Origin: Micavibrio sp. UBA2137
GTDB lineage: Bacteria; Pseudomonadota; Alphaproteobacteria; Micavibrionales; Micavibrionaceae
Assembly (NCBI GenBank): GCA_002328415.1
Contig: DCXL01000001.1
Coordinates: 5,521-69,520 of the forward strand
Direction of reading: 5' to 3'
Length of the DNA stretch: 64,000 bases
In this document: positions 26,453 to 35,179 of the stretch, piece after piece
Numbering within the stretch: position 1 is the stretch's first letter
Layout: each line of letters starts with the position of its first letter
Made by a program: the position numbers and the translations under genes
Notes under the pieces: model-generated
Told to the model about the DNA's origin: nothing
The model's database searches: none
What the model saw: the letters and a program-made list of their open reading frames with translations, nothing else

Positions 26453-27172
26453 TTACGAGGCGTCTGGGATGGGTGTTTTAACGGGCTCAACCTCGCCATC
26501 ATCAGTTGCCAGAACCGTCCATGTTGGATCTTTGGATTTGATGTCACGCCCGAATGTCCACAAATCTGCCATTTCGGTAATGTGATCAGGGTGGCCCGCA
26601 ATAATCTCGCCATCTGCGTCATAGGTGACCATTGTTTCCTCGGCAAAGATACGGAAGGTAATCTGTGCCATGTTGCCTTTGACGCCTGCGTCCACAACAT
26701 CAGCCTTAAGAACAGCGTGAATTTCTGTTTCAACGCGCTCACCAGCCTTTTCGCGTGCATCAATCGCACCTGCAAAGGCCTTGTAAACAGAGGGTGAAAG
26801 CAAATCGGACAATGTTTCCTTGTCACCTTCGGCAAAGGCTTCAACAATAATAGAAAACGCATCCTTCGCATTTTGTGTAAAATTGCGCGCTTCAAAAAAG
26901 CGGTCTTTTTTTGCAATCTCTTCAATTCCTGATTTCGCAGACTCATTTTCAAACGTGAAAAATGCAGTAGGGTCCTGCACTGTATCATCACTTGCTTGTG
27001 CCAAAGGCGTAGATACTGCCGAGGCTGTCTTTTGTTTTGAATTATCCTGCGCATAAGGGTTGGGCCGCGTTTTCTCATCTCCATGACGCGTGCCAAGTGT
27101 GTTGCGTAGCCAGATGACCAATACAACAGCAATAATGATATATATGAAAAGATCGGCTGGAATTTCACCCAT
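26453..27172 (-). CDS. Tim44-like domain membrane protein
   Basis: The 239-residue protein has one N-terminal membrane helix (PADLFIYIIIAVVLVIWLRNTLG), a low-complexity linker of about 60 residues, and a C-terminal Tim44/mba1-type domain. That domain contains FTQNAKDAFSIIVEAFAEGDKETLSDLLSPSVYKAFAGAIDAR and a final WTFGRDIKSKDPTWTVLATDDG, both characteristic. Tim44 tethers import motors in mitochondria, and alphaproteobacterial homologs (TimA) are membrane-bound with an uncertain role. It lies divergent from secB with an 81-base gap, and mltA follows after four bases. Confidence 0.9.
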   Translation of the reverse strand: MGEIPADLFIYIIIAVVLVIWLRNTLGTRHGDEKTRPNPYAQDNSKQKTASAVSTPLAQASDDTVQDPTAFFTFENESAKSGIEEIAKKDRFFEARNFTQNAKDAFSIIVEAFAEGDKETLSDLLSPSVYKAFAGAIDAREKAGERVETEIHAVLKADVVDAGVKGNMAQITFRIFAEETMVTYDADGEIIAGHPDHITEMADLWTFGRDIKSKDPTWTVLATDDGEVEPVKTPIPDAS

Positions 27173-27253
27173 TGTGCTTCTATCCTTTAGTTCCTATAGT
27201 CATACAAATTAACAACATAGCTTTATATCAAAGAAGTTCAAAGAGGAAACTAT

Positions 27254-27751
27254 ATGAATACCAAAGACACAGGCCAAGAAGCCCCCCGAGAAGCGCCACA
27301 AGGTGTGAATGTCCGTGTGCTCGCTCAGTATGTAAAGGATATCTCGTTTGAAAATCCGCGCGCACCGCAATCTCTACAGGAACAATCTGGTCCGAAAACA
27401 GACATCTCTTTTCAAATTGACACAAACGAGATCAAGGAAGAGAAATTAAAAGATCTGTATGAAGTCGTTTTAACAGTGAAGGCGAAAGCTGAGCGCGACG
27501 GAGGCCCTGTCTTTATCTGTGATGTTGAATATGCAACGCTGGTTAGCCTAGAGGGCGTCCCAGAGGACAAGAATATGCCACTTCTTTTTATTGAAGTGCC
27601 ACGCATTAGCTTTCCGTTTGTTAGGCGCTTGATTGCCGATTTGACGCAAGAGGGTGGCTTTCCACCGTTGCTGCTAAATCCTGTTGATTTTACAGCACTC
27701 TATGTTCAGAAAATGGAAGAAGAAAAAGCCAAGGGTAAGCAGGCAAACTAA
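27254..27751 (+). CDS. secB: Protein-export chaperone SecB
   Basis: SecB binds unfolded precursors and delivers them to SecA for export. The 165-residue protein has VRVLAQYVKDISFENPRAPQSL near residues 19-40, the conserved SecB N-terminal block, and ends the core with FPPLLLNPVDFTALYVQKMEEEKAK, also typical. The length is normal. AAGAGGAA lies about five bases before the ATG. It is convergent with dnaQ, whose stop codon begins on the very next base. Linkage of dnaQ, coaE and secB is an alphaproteobacterial origin-region feature. Confidence 0.97.
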   Translation: MNTKDTGQEAPREAPQGVNVRVLAQYVKDISFENPRAPQSLQEQSGPKTDISFQIDTNEIKEEKLKDLYEVVLTVKAKAERDGGPVFICDVEYATLVSLEGVPEDKNMPLLFIEVPRISFPFVRRLIADLTQEGGFPPLLLNPVDFTALYVQKMEEEKAKGKQAN

Positions 27752-28450
27752 TTACTTAGCCTTTTTATATTTATCCCAGAGGGGCGCATCGATTTTCTCT
27801 AGTAGAGCGTCATGCGCCTTTTTTTCCGCATCAGATAATGTATAAATGCGCGGCTCTCGGAAGGGCTTTTCTTTGCTTTGTACTTCTGTAGAGGAGGAGG
27901 CTTTTTTGCTCTCGTCTTTGGCGAGCGCCAATCCATGCTGACGCCCACCCATCAATTCCAAATAAACCTCGGCTAGAAGTTCGGAGTCAAGAAGCGCCCC
28001 ATGAAATTCACGATTTGAATTATCGATATTAAAGCGGCGACAAAGCGCATCGAGATTAGCGGGCGATCCAGGATATTTTTGACGCGCAATAGCAAGCGTA
28101 TCAACGGCCTCGCGCAGGGCAAAGCTTGGAAAGCCGAAACGTTTAAGTTCAGCATTTAAAAATTTGATATCAAATTCGGCGTTGTGAATGACAAGGCGCG
28201 AGTCGCCAACAAAGGCCAGAAAATCACCCACGATTTCACCAAAGGTGGGCTTGTCTTGCAAAAATTCAGTTGTGATGCCGTGAACGGCTTGTGCTTCGGC
28301 GGGGACGTCACGTTCAGGATTGATGTATTGCCAGTATGTTTTTCCTGTTGGGATGTAGTTTTCAACCTCAAGACATCCAATCTCGATAATACGATCGCCG
28401 CTATCGGGGTCAAATCCAGTTGTTTCCGTATCAAGAACAATCTCACGCAT
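27752..28450 (-). CDS. dnaQ: DNA polymerase III epsilon subunit (proofreading exonuclease)
   Basis: DnaQ is the 3'-5' proofreading subunit of the replicative polymerase. The 232-residue protein carries the DEDDh exonuclease motifs: ExoI LDTETTGFDP at residues 6-15, ExoII VIHNAEFDIKFL near 88-99, and ExoIII REFHGALLDSELLAEVYLEL near 148-167. A charged linker and a short C-terminal segment follow. It overlaps the coaE 3' end by eight bases (coaE precedes it in the same direction), so the two are coupled. It is adjacent to secB. Confidence 0.97.
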   Translation of the reverse strand: MREIVLDTETTGFDPDSGDRIIEIGCLEVENYIPTGKTYWQYINPERDVPAEAQAVHGITTEFLQDKPTFGEIVGDFLAFVGDSRLVIHNAEFDIKFLNAELKRFGFPSFALREAVDTLAIARQKYPGSPANLDALCRRFNIDNSNREFHGALLDSELLAEVYLELMGGRQHGLALAKDESKKASSSTEVQSKEKPFREPRIYTLSDAEKKAHDALLEKIDAPLWDKYKKAK

Positions 28451-29084
28451 CTGTTATAAACTTTTCTGTTTTTTTGATTTTCTTTAGTATAGAGGTGACC
28501 TGCCACTTTGCAAAGGCGTGGCCCCACCCTGTATGCACAATAAAGTCGGATTTTTTACGCTTCTCACCGTCTGGCATTTGCGCAGAGAGAATAGCCTCAA
28601 ATTTTTGTGCTGTCATAAAGGGTCGCTTTAGCGCGCGGCGTCTTTGTATGAATTTGGGGCAAGATACTGTGACAACATGATCAAAGTCATTATCCCGCCC
28701 CGTTTCAAACAACAGCGGAATATCAAACATAATAATTTTCGTGCCCTTATCCTTGTGAAGCTGAAAGAACCTATCCTGCGCGATATGAACAAGCGGATGC
28801 AGTATCGCCTCAAGCTTTTTTTTATCCATTGGGCCGTTAAAAACAATTTTGCCCAAGGCTTGGCGGTCAATTGCGCCGTTCTCTGAAATACAATTTGGAA
28901 ATTCTTTTTGAATTGCGGCATTAACACTCTTGTCGTTTTGCAAAAGATCGTGCACGACTTTATCTGAATCGTGGACTGGCACGCCCATATCTTCAAACAT
29001 GCCCGCAACCGTACTCTTCCCCATCGCAAGTGAGCCTGTCAGTCCGAGAGAGATAGTGCCGTGTGAGTTTTTATAGATCGTCAC
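28443..29084 (-). CDS. coaE: Dephospho-CoA kinase
   Basis: CoaE performs the last step of coenzyme A synthesis, phosphorylating the 3'-hydroxyl of dephospho-CoA. The P-loop is SLGLTGSLAMGKSTVAGMF near the N-terminus. The family block VVHDLLQNDKSVNAAI follows, and LEAILHPLVHIAQDRF and the lid region RRRALKRPFMT are recognisable. The start was set at GTG (MTIYKNSHGTIS), giving 213 residues. The longer frame would overlap ppsR by nearly 180 bases and has no support. It overlaps ppsR by 14 bases and dnaQ by eight, an operon ppsR-coaE-dnaQ. maf and aroE, often between ppsR and coaE, are missing here. Confidence 0.96.
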   Translation of the reverse strand: MTIYKNSHGTISLGLTGSLAMGKSTVAGMFEDMGVPVHDSDKVVHDLLQNDKSVNAAIQKEFPNCISENGAIDRQALGKIVFNGPMDKKKLEAILHPLVHIAQDRFFQLHKDKGTKIIMFDIPLLFETGRDNDFDHVVTVSCPKFIQRRRALKRPFMTAQKFEAILSAQMPDGEKRKKSDFIVHTGWGHAFAKWQVTSILKKIKKTEKFITDA

Positions 29085-29928
29085 GTTCGTGCCTTGCCTT
29101 TCTTTTTTGCAATAACACAATAATTTCGGCCGCTGTTTCTTCAATCGAGCGGCGCGTGACATCAATAATCGGCCATTTATTTTTCTTGAATAATTTATTG
29201 GCGCGCTTGATTTCATCCTCAACAGCCTCTGGGTCAAGATAGGCATTTTTGAATAACGAAGGATGATCGCTTTCAGACTTAAGTCTGGAGGCGCGCAAGG
29301 AAAGCAGTCGATCTGTAGATTCCGTTAGGCCGACAAAAAAGGGTCTTTTGAATTCAAGCACCCTCTTTGGAAAAGGTACACCTGGGACAAGCGGTATATT
29401 GCCCGCTTTGATGCCACGTCGTGCAAGATAAACACATGTTGGTGTTTTGGAGGTTCGCGAAACACCTACCAGAATAACATCAGCATCCTCCAACCCGTCA
29501 ATCACCTGCCCATCATCAAAGCCCATTGCAAAATCAATCGCATCAACGCGCTTGAAATAATCCTCATCCATAGCGTGTTGGGCGCCTGGTATACCCTTAG
29601 CTCGCTGACCTGTATAGGAACTGAGAGCCTTTAAGATTGGATCAAGCACAGCAATGCAGGGTATATCACGCTTGTCGCAAAATGATTTCAGCGTGCGCCG
29701 CATTTTTGGTTCAACGAACGTAAAGAACACAGGGCCCGGCTTTTTTTCAATTTCTTTAAGGACGCTTTGTAACTGCTTTTCTGTGCGGATAAGAGGCCAG
29801 TAACGCTCTTGGGCTGATACTCCAGAAAACTGTACAAGCGCCGCACGGGTCAACCCCTGCAGCGTTGATCCTGTTGCATCAGAGACGAGATGGAAATAGA
29901 AGGTTTTTGGTTTTGCCTGCGTGCTCAT
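29071..29928 (-). CDS. ppsR: Pyruvate,phosphate dikinase/PEP synthase regulatory protein (DUF299 kinase-pyrophosphorylase)
   Basis: This family adds or removes phosphate on pyruvate,phosphate dikinase or PEP synthetase, using ADP as donor and phosphate for removal. The 285-residue protein begins FYFHLVSDATGSTLQGLTRAAL, the conserved start of the family. The P-loop is VGVSRTSKTPTCVYLARRG near residues 153-171, followed by GIKAGNIPLVPGVPFP. The C-terminal IDVTRRSIEETAAEI is typical. The stated substrate is a family inference, as neither ppdK nor ppsA is in the window. It is the first gene of ppsR-coaE-dnaQ. In Caulobacter its homolog lies close to oriC. Confidence 0.93.
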   Translation of the reverse strand: MSTQAKPKTFYFHLVSDATGSTLQGLTRAALVQFSGVSAQERYWPLIRTEKQLQSVLKEIEKKPGPVFFTFVEPKMRRTLKSFCDKRDIPCIAVLDPILKALSSYTGQRAKGIPGAQHAMDEDYFKRVDAIDFAMGFDDGQVIDGLEDADVILVGVSRTSKTPTCVYLARRGIKAGNIPLVPGVPFPKRVLEFKRPFFVGLTESTDRLLSLRASRLKSESDHPSLFKNAYLDPEAVEDEIKRANKLFKKNKWPIIDVTRRSIEETAAEIIVLLQKRKARHERDDL

Positions 29929-29966
29929 GCCCCACAGCTTACACCCTGTGCTATCCCTGATAAAGC

Positions 29967-30980
29967 CTATTCAGTGTCAGGGAAGATAAGATGGGCAAGC
30001 TTTTTATCGCGGAAGGTTACACCTGATTTTTGAATACCCGTCAGGTCGTTCATAATATGCATAAGATGTGTTTGTGAAATTTCATCAGGCATAATTGAAA
30101 ACTCGGGCGCACAGGACAGATCTTTGGCCTTGTCACCAATATAATCCTGAAATCCTGTAAGGCCTGAAATTTTTTGTATGAAGGTAGTTGAGAAGCGGTC
30201 GTTACCAAAGGCGCAAGGCCCTATTTCTGCCAGCATATCATCCATGTAATCAAGGCTGCGGCGGTCACAAAATGTAAGGCGCTCACGCTCTCTATACCAG
30301 ACTTTAAAGGCCTGCCAGCGGGCACTATCCAAAGGATGTTCAGAGTTTTTCTCGTTGCGCGTTAAGTGATGAATAAAGGCAAGTGCCATGTCGCCATTTT
30401 CATGTTCAGTGGCGTGGCGCCAAAAACTGGCATCCCCCATATTTAGGATTTCCCAAGCAACCAGAATGCTAAAAGAGGCAATATCGGCCTGACGGAAACG
30501 CTCCCACAGCAAATAGCTTTCAGGTGAGAGGTCTTCCGCGGCCTCCTGTGTATAAAGCTCAAACCAAATGTCGCGCAATGCATATAGAAAGTCATTAAAG
30601 ACGGTTTCGCGTAAGAAGGCTGAATTTTTCAATATATCTATTGTTTGTTCATCCAACCCAAGAGATAGCGTTTGCCCCTCAAGGTCAAAGCTATATCCAG
30701 AATCGCTATTAGATAGCTTTATTGTCCAATTATCCAGTGGAAGAGACATCAACAAGTCAGCTGCTGATTGGGATTCAAGGGCCACAGACACACACCATGC
30801 AAGCGCAGAGCCTGCGTCACTAATATTATCTAAGTGATGCGCAGTTGTTGACTCGGACTCATCTACATAGGCAATGATTTCTGCAAAGTTAAACTGTGCA
30901 GATTTGGCAAGGCAGAAAAATGGCTTGTCGCCCTTTTGGGGTAACGAGCTGTCTGAAACTGTTAAATCATATTCCGTCAT
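29967..30980 (-). CDS. Conserved protein of unknown function, paralog of the next gene
   Basis: The 337-residue protein from MTEYDLTV (ATG with GGTGA about five bases upstream; a GTG nine bases further out is the alternative) is soluble and acidic. It has no signal peptide. A central segment, LYALRDIWFELYTQEAAE then ERFRQADIASFSILVAWEILNMGDASFWRH, aligns with LGAQLRQVWQHKNG and INRLQAADLSLFMIRAAWEL of the neighbouring gene. The second shared block is W..RERLTFCDRRSLDYMD versus WFLSERCRKHDRSFIQRM. These resemble a family recalled as DUF6782, sometimes described as a putative metallopeptidase, but no HExxH motif is visible and this assignment is unverified. It follows its paralog after an 89-base gap, in the same direction. 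Confidence 0.6.
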   Translation of the reverse strand: MTEYDLTVSDSSLPQKGDKPFFCLAKSAQFNFAEIIAYVDESESTTAHHLDNISDAGSALAWCVSVALESQSAADLLMSLPLDNWTIKLSNSDSGYSFDLEGQTLSLGLDEQTIDILKNSAFLRETVFNDFLYALRDIWFELYTQEAAEDLSPESYLLWERFRQADIASFSILVAWEILNMGDASFWRHATEHENGDMALAFIHHLTRNEKNSEHPLDSARWQAFKVWYRERERLTFCDRRSLDYMDDMLAEIGPCAFGNDRFSTTFIQKISGLTGFQDYIGDKAKDLSCAPEFSIMPDEISQTHLMHIMNDLTGIQKSGVTFRDKKLAHLIFPDTE

Positions 30981-31069
30981 GGCTTTCACCGTTTGGATCC
31001 CCGGATGGGGTGTTTGAAGAAGAATAGGTGCCTTAAAAAATTCTAGAAAACCTATATACGTTTAAATAA

Positions 31070-32371
31070 CTACCCGAATGGAAGAATTGTTCCCCTCTCA
31101 GATGCGGTGTTACCCCTTTTCTTGTGAGTAACATTTCTTGAAGAAACTTTTTCCTTAGGAAAGGAGATGATTTCTCCAAAAGAGGCTTGGTTATACACCA
31201 TATCACCCCCGCTTGTCTTGTCTTTTTGCAAATCAGGGGCAAGCGCCTTCTTAAGGCCTTGTTTTTCCTGAATATTATCTTCGGCTTCCTTAAAGGAATT
31301 CTCAAATTTAATAAACCACAGGAAGTTAGCGTTTGATCTGTCGCGTACCTCGTAGAAAATGGGGTCATCCAAAATAGTTGTAATGTGACCTGAAAGGTAA
31401 TTTTGACCGTAAGGTGTATCGCCCAGCTTGCAAATAAGTGCAAGCGTTGCCTGACGTGATAATTCCTCTGATGAATTAAAACCACCTTCTGGCGCACCAG
31501 CAAGCATACGCTGGATAAAGCTTCTATCGTGTTTGCGGCAACGCTCTGACAGGAACCAAGATTCAATGACCGATAGTCCTGCGCGTCCATTATTAAGTGT
31601 ACGGAAATCGTACGTTACTTCGCGTGCAAAGGCGCGGCCCAAATCAGACAGGGCTGAGTTCTCAACAAGTTCCCAAACTGATTTTTCATCAGCTAGCTGT
31701 AATTCCCATGCGGCTCTTATCATAAAAAGCGAGAGATCAGCAGCTTGCAGCCTGTTAATCAAGATACCGTGATCGGGATAGAAGGCCATTGGGTCAACGG
31801 CCACACCGTTTTTGTGCTGCCACACCTGACGCAATTGTGCGCCAAGTAGCAAAATCTGACTGGCTTCTTCAATGTTTGGATTAATAAAAATAACACCGTT
31901 TTTGCGATCATAATCTGCAGTTTCTGCCTGTGCAGACCAAGCAATAGAAACGCCTTGTTTCTCTGCAAAATCAAGAAGTGTTTTTAAAATGCGGCTTTGC
32001 GCAGCTTTGGCTAAGAAAGCATCCAATGAAGGCGCATCTTCTTGCGTCTCGGCTTCTGCCCCGAAAATATCCATTTCAGCGCTAAAAAGGTCAGAAGTAT
32101 ACGAGGCGTCTCTTTTGAAGCCACGTGAAAGCGCTTCATAGCCTGCAACTTTTTTCTGCAAGTCGCCTAATTCACTGGTCAGGCTTTCCAAAAGCGCCAT
32201 GTCGAAAAGCCCCTCTTCTTCAATAGGATCGCTGTGGTCCATAAAGAAGATCGGCTCTTCACCGATAAGTGTGCTTCGCACAGGTTGTGTGCTGTTAAGT
32301 GTGTAGGCGACCTTGTAACCCTTTATAGGTGTGAAATCGATTATGATATTGTTATCTGCTGGCCCACTCAT
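31070..32371 (-). CDS. Conserved protein of unknown function, larger paralog of the preceding gene
   Basis: The 433-residue protein starts MSGPADNNIIIDFTPIKGYKVAY and appears soluble, without a signal peptide. It has an N-terminal charged/coiled region (SELGDLQKKVAGYEAL), then the domain shared with the gene downstream at 29967-30980: an IFINPNIEEASQILLLGAQLRQVWQ segment, the RLQAADLSLFMIRAAWELQLADEKSVWEL block, and WFLSERCRKHDRSFIQRM. The C-terminus ends in a Lys/Gly-rich tail (THKKRGNTASERG). A family recalled as DUF6782 is possible but unverified; no metal-binding HExxH is seen. The two paralogs form a likely operon. Confidence 0.6.
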   Translation of the reverse strand: MSGPADNNIIIDFTPIKGYKVAYTLNSTQPVRSTLIGEEPIFFMDHSDPIEEEGLFDMALLESLTSELGDLQKKVAGYEALSRGFKRDASYTSDLFSAEMDIFGAEAETQEDAPSLDAFLAKAAQSRILKTLLDFAEKQGVSIAWSAQAETADYDRKNGVIFINPNIEEASQILLLGAQLRQVWQHKNGVAVDPMAFYPDHGILINRLQAADLSLFMIRAAWELQLADEKSVWELVENSALSDLGRAFAREVTYDFRTLNNGRAGLSVIESWFLSERCRKHDRSFIQRMLAGAPEGGFNSSEELSRQATLALICKLGDTPYGQNYLSGHITTILDDPIFYEVRDRSNANFLWFIKFENSFKEAEDNIQEKQGLKKALAPDLQKDKTSGGDMVYNQASFGEIISFPKEKVSSRNVTHKKRGNTASERGTILPFG

Positions 32372-32578
32372 GTTTCTATCCCAATTTGTCCAAATAATTT
32401 ATTTGCGACGACATTACGCCCCTCACTCTTTAATTATGCAGGGAAGTGGTTAACGGAATCCTACCAAAACAGAAAAAAACCCCTTAAAAAGCAATAGTTT
32501 ACATAAGAAAATAGAAAGTGCTTGAGATTCAATGTTTTTTTATACAAAATTATTTCAAGAAAAGAGGTAAAGACAGTC

Positions 32579-33157
32579 ATGCAGGATTTATTTTCAGACA
32601 AAGATTGGGTGTTTCTTAAGAATTTCCCTTACCAGGTTGGTATTTGGATGTCATCTCAGGACAAGGGTGGGGGTGAGGCAGCTCTAAAGAGAGAACGTTA
32701 CGCACTGTCCGAGGCCGTTATTCGTACCCAGTCAAAATATGACAACAGTAAGCTTTTAAAAGAACTGCTCAAATCAAACCACCAAGAAGCTAACAATCAA
32801 GACGTATCTGAAGGCATTGTTAAAGGGGCGAAACGCGTGCGCGACTTGCTGCAAATTTTGGACAACGAGGTGGAGCGTCATTTTTACAAACTTGCTTGTA
32901 TTGATGTTGCCGAAGCTGTGGCGCGCGCCTCAGGCGACCGCCCATTGGGCGCACATAATCTCTATGGTGGCCCAGAAAAAGGGTGGTTTGGCCTTTACCC
33001 ACTTTTAAGCAAGATCGTACGTCTTGGCCGTGGCCCGCGTGTTTCGCAGGCCGAAAAGGATGCCATTAATTTGCTGATTGATGCGCTGGGGGCAGAAAAG
33101 CTCGTGGAAAAATGGAAGCCTTGGACACCAGTCAAAAATCAATCAAAGGCTTCTTAG
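32579..33157 (+). CDS. Conserved hypothetical protein
   Basis: The ATG at 32579 was chosen over an upstream in-frame start because AGAGGT lies about nine bases before it. The 192-residue product MQDLFSDKDWVFLKN is soluble and helix-rich. Notable segments are VERHFYKLACIDVAEAVARASGDRPLG and LYPLLSKIVRLGRGPRVSQAEKDAINLLIDALGAEKL. No cysteine cluster, signal peptide or known motif is visible, and no family is recognised. It lies divergently upstream of the paralog pair with a 207-base gap. Its 3' end overlaps the convergent asnB gene by 15 bases. Confidence 0.7.
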   Translation: MQDLFSDKDWVFLKNFPYQVGIWMSSQDKGGGEAALKRERYALSEAVIRTQSKYDNSKLLKELLKSNHQEANNQDVSEGIVKGAKRVRDLLQILDNEVERHFYKLACIDVAEAVARASGDRPLGAHNLYGGPEKGWFGLYPLLSKIVRLGRGPRVSQAEKDAINLLIDALGAEKLVEKWKPWTPVKNQSKAS

Positions 33158-35071
33158 CCAGGATTGATACATCAATATTGACCAGAGTTTCACGCCGTTA
33201 TTAACGTGGCCCTGCTTATGTGCCTCCCATGCCTTGCGGATAGGTTTTGGGTTAAAACCGGCCGATTCCAGCGATTGCTGTGACAGCAATTCCTCGCTCC
33301 AGCCCTTCAATTCACCCGAAAGCCATTGCCCAACTGGCGGAGAGAACCCTTTTTTCGGACGGTCAAATAATGCCAAAGGAACATGCTTCTCAAGCACCTT
33401 GCGCAACAAATATTTGCCCGTTTTACCCTTAATTTTCATCTCGATTGGCAGTTCCCAAGCATATTCATAAAGCCGACGATCAAGGAGCGGCGCGCGCGCC
33501 TCTAGCGAATTGGCCATAGTGGCGCGGTCAACCTTGACCAGAATGTCGTTTGGCAAATACGAAATACTATCTCGCCACATCATTTCTTCGGAAAGAGAAA
33601 GCCCCTCGGGCGCTAATTTTTCATCATTATAAGTTAAATCCAGTGGTTTTGCGCCCTGTACAAGGCCGTAAGGATCATTCCAAAACCCAAGCAGATAATC
33701 ATGCAGCTCTTGCGTGTTGTTCGAACCCATGAGGCCAGACAGTTTTTGCACGCTGTCACCAAGATGTGGGTGTGAAAGCAGGCCGCCAATAGCGCTCCAG
33801 CCTTTTGTTCCTGTGGTTTCCAATATTTTTCCAAGCGTTTGGCGCGCAGGCTTGGGAAGCGCAGATAATTTGTTCCAAAGTGGTGGAATAAGTGTATGGC
33901 GACGATACCCCCCCAAAAGTTCGTCACCACCATCACCTGATAGCGCAACGGTGACATGCTGGCGTGCAAATTTGGCGACGAGGTAGGTTGGGATTTGTGA
34001 GATATCAGCAAAAGGCTCATCATAAATCTGGGGCAATGTTGGTATAACATCAAGCGCGTCTTTAGGACTAACATACATCTCGTGATGGTCTGTGCCCAAA
34101 TGACGCGCCACATCCTTGGCAAATTCAGCCTCATTAAAGACTTTTGCGTCAAACCCAATAGAAAATGTTTTAATGGGGCTTGCGCTTTGTTCCTGCATGA
34201 GCGCGACAATGGTTGAGGAATCTATCCCACCAGAGAGAAACGCACCAAGGGGTACATCTGAGATCATGCGCTCCTTAACAGAAAGCTTGAGAAGCGTCTC
34301 AAATCCAGATAGAGCGTCCGCTTCAGAAACAGAGCCATTTCGTTTATTTGCGCCCGCCTTCACTGCCTCTGTGGCTGACCAGAAAGTTTTTGGTTTTAAT
34401 TTTGTGTCTTTTGAAAGGCTGTTAACATCAATTTCGAGATAAGTGCCTGGCATCAACTGATGAATATTCTCAAAGATGGAATAGGGCGCTGGTACACAAG
34501 CATATTTAAGATAAAGCGCAAGCACATCCTGATTGATGTTGTTTTCTTGAAAGGCAGGGTGAGCGCGCAGGCTTTTCAATTCCGAACCAAACAGGAAGTC
34601 CTGTCCAGACCAGCCGTAGTAAAGTGGCTTTTTGCCTAGAAAATCACGTGCAAGATAAAGCCTTTGTTCTTTCTTGTCATAAAGAGCGAGCGCAAACATC
34701 CCGCTCAGTTTTTTCAGCGTTTCTGCAAAACCAAAAATTTCAAATGCCTCCAGCAATACTTCCGTATCAGAGTGGCCTTTATATGTGATGTTATGGGGGC
34801 TAAGTTCTTTCTGAATGTCTAGGTAATTATAAATCTCCCCATTATAAACCATGATGAAACGGTCAGAGTGAGAGGCCATTGGCTGTCGCCCTGTCTCAGA
34901 CAGGTCAATAATAGAAAGTCGTCTATGTCCTAACCCCACATAATTATCGCTATCCCACCAAAACCCATCTGCATCTGGTCCGCGATGGGCAATGCAATCT
35001 GTCATCATCTTTAAAAGGCGATGGCTACCTGTGCTCTTATTTTCGGGGATGAGACCTGTGAGACCGCACAT
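33143..35071 (-). CDS. asnB: Asparagine synthase (glutamine-hydrolysing)
   Basis: The start is MCGLTGLIPENKS, which exposes the catalytic Cys2 and is preceded by TTTAAAGAGAAG as ribosome-binding site; the protein is then 642 residues. The class II glutaminase domain covers about residues 2-200 (HRGPDADG, GHRRLSIIDLS). The synthetase domain has the PP-loop GAFLSGGIDSSTIVALM and SGDGGDELLGGY. The enzyme makes asparagine from aspartate, ATP and glutamine. Proteins of this length and type are also found in exopolysaccharide and exosortase loci, where they modify glycans or other substrates. With no exosortase gene seen, the general role is the safest reading. Confidence 0.94.
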   Translation of the reverse strand: MCGLTGLIPENKSTGSHRLLKMMTDCIAHRGPDADGFWWDSDNYVGLGHRRLSIIDLSETGRQPMASHSDRFIMVYNGEIYNYLDIQKELSPHNITYKGHSDTEVLLEAFEIFGFAETLKKLSGMFALALYDKKEQRLYLARDFLGKKPLYYGWSGQDFLFGSELKSLRAHPAFQENNINQDVLALYLKYACVPAPYSIFENIHQLMPGTYLEIDVNSLSKDTKLKPKTFWSATEAVKAGANKRNGSVSEADALSGFETLLKLSVKERMISDVPLGAFLSGGIDSSTIVALMQEQSASPIKTFSIGFDAKVFNEAEFAKDVARHLGTDHHEMYVSPKDALDVIPTLPQIYDEPFADISQIPTYLVAKFARQHVTVALSGDGGDELLGGYRRHTLIPPLWNKLSALPKPARQTLGKILETTGTKGWSAIGGLLSHPHLGDSVQKLSGLMGSNNTQELHDYLLGFWNDPYGLVQGAKPLDLTYNDEKLAPEGLSLSEEMMWRDSISYLPNDILVKVDRATMANSLEARAPLLDRRLYEYAWELPIEMKIKGKTGKYLLRKVLEKHVPLALFDRPKKGFSPPVGQWLSGELKGWSEELLSQQSLESAGFNPKPIRKAWEAHKQGHVNNGVKLWSILMYQSWLRSL

Positions 35072-35179
35072 ATTATTACTTCTCTTTAAAGGGTTTTTTT
35101 GAAACCATTTTGTTCTATTTACGTTTATAAAGTGTAACAGAGAAATCAATTTATCGCATTGAGAAAAAACGGAGAATTT

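Noticed and set aside
26448..27168. Upstream extension of the mltA frame to a 647-residue protein
   Set aside because: The extra region is antisense-like to nothing useful, overlaps the Tim44-domain gene in another frame, and is low-complexity basic. The lipoprotein start at 26448 explains the gene fully.
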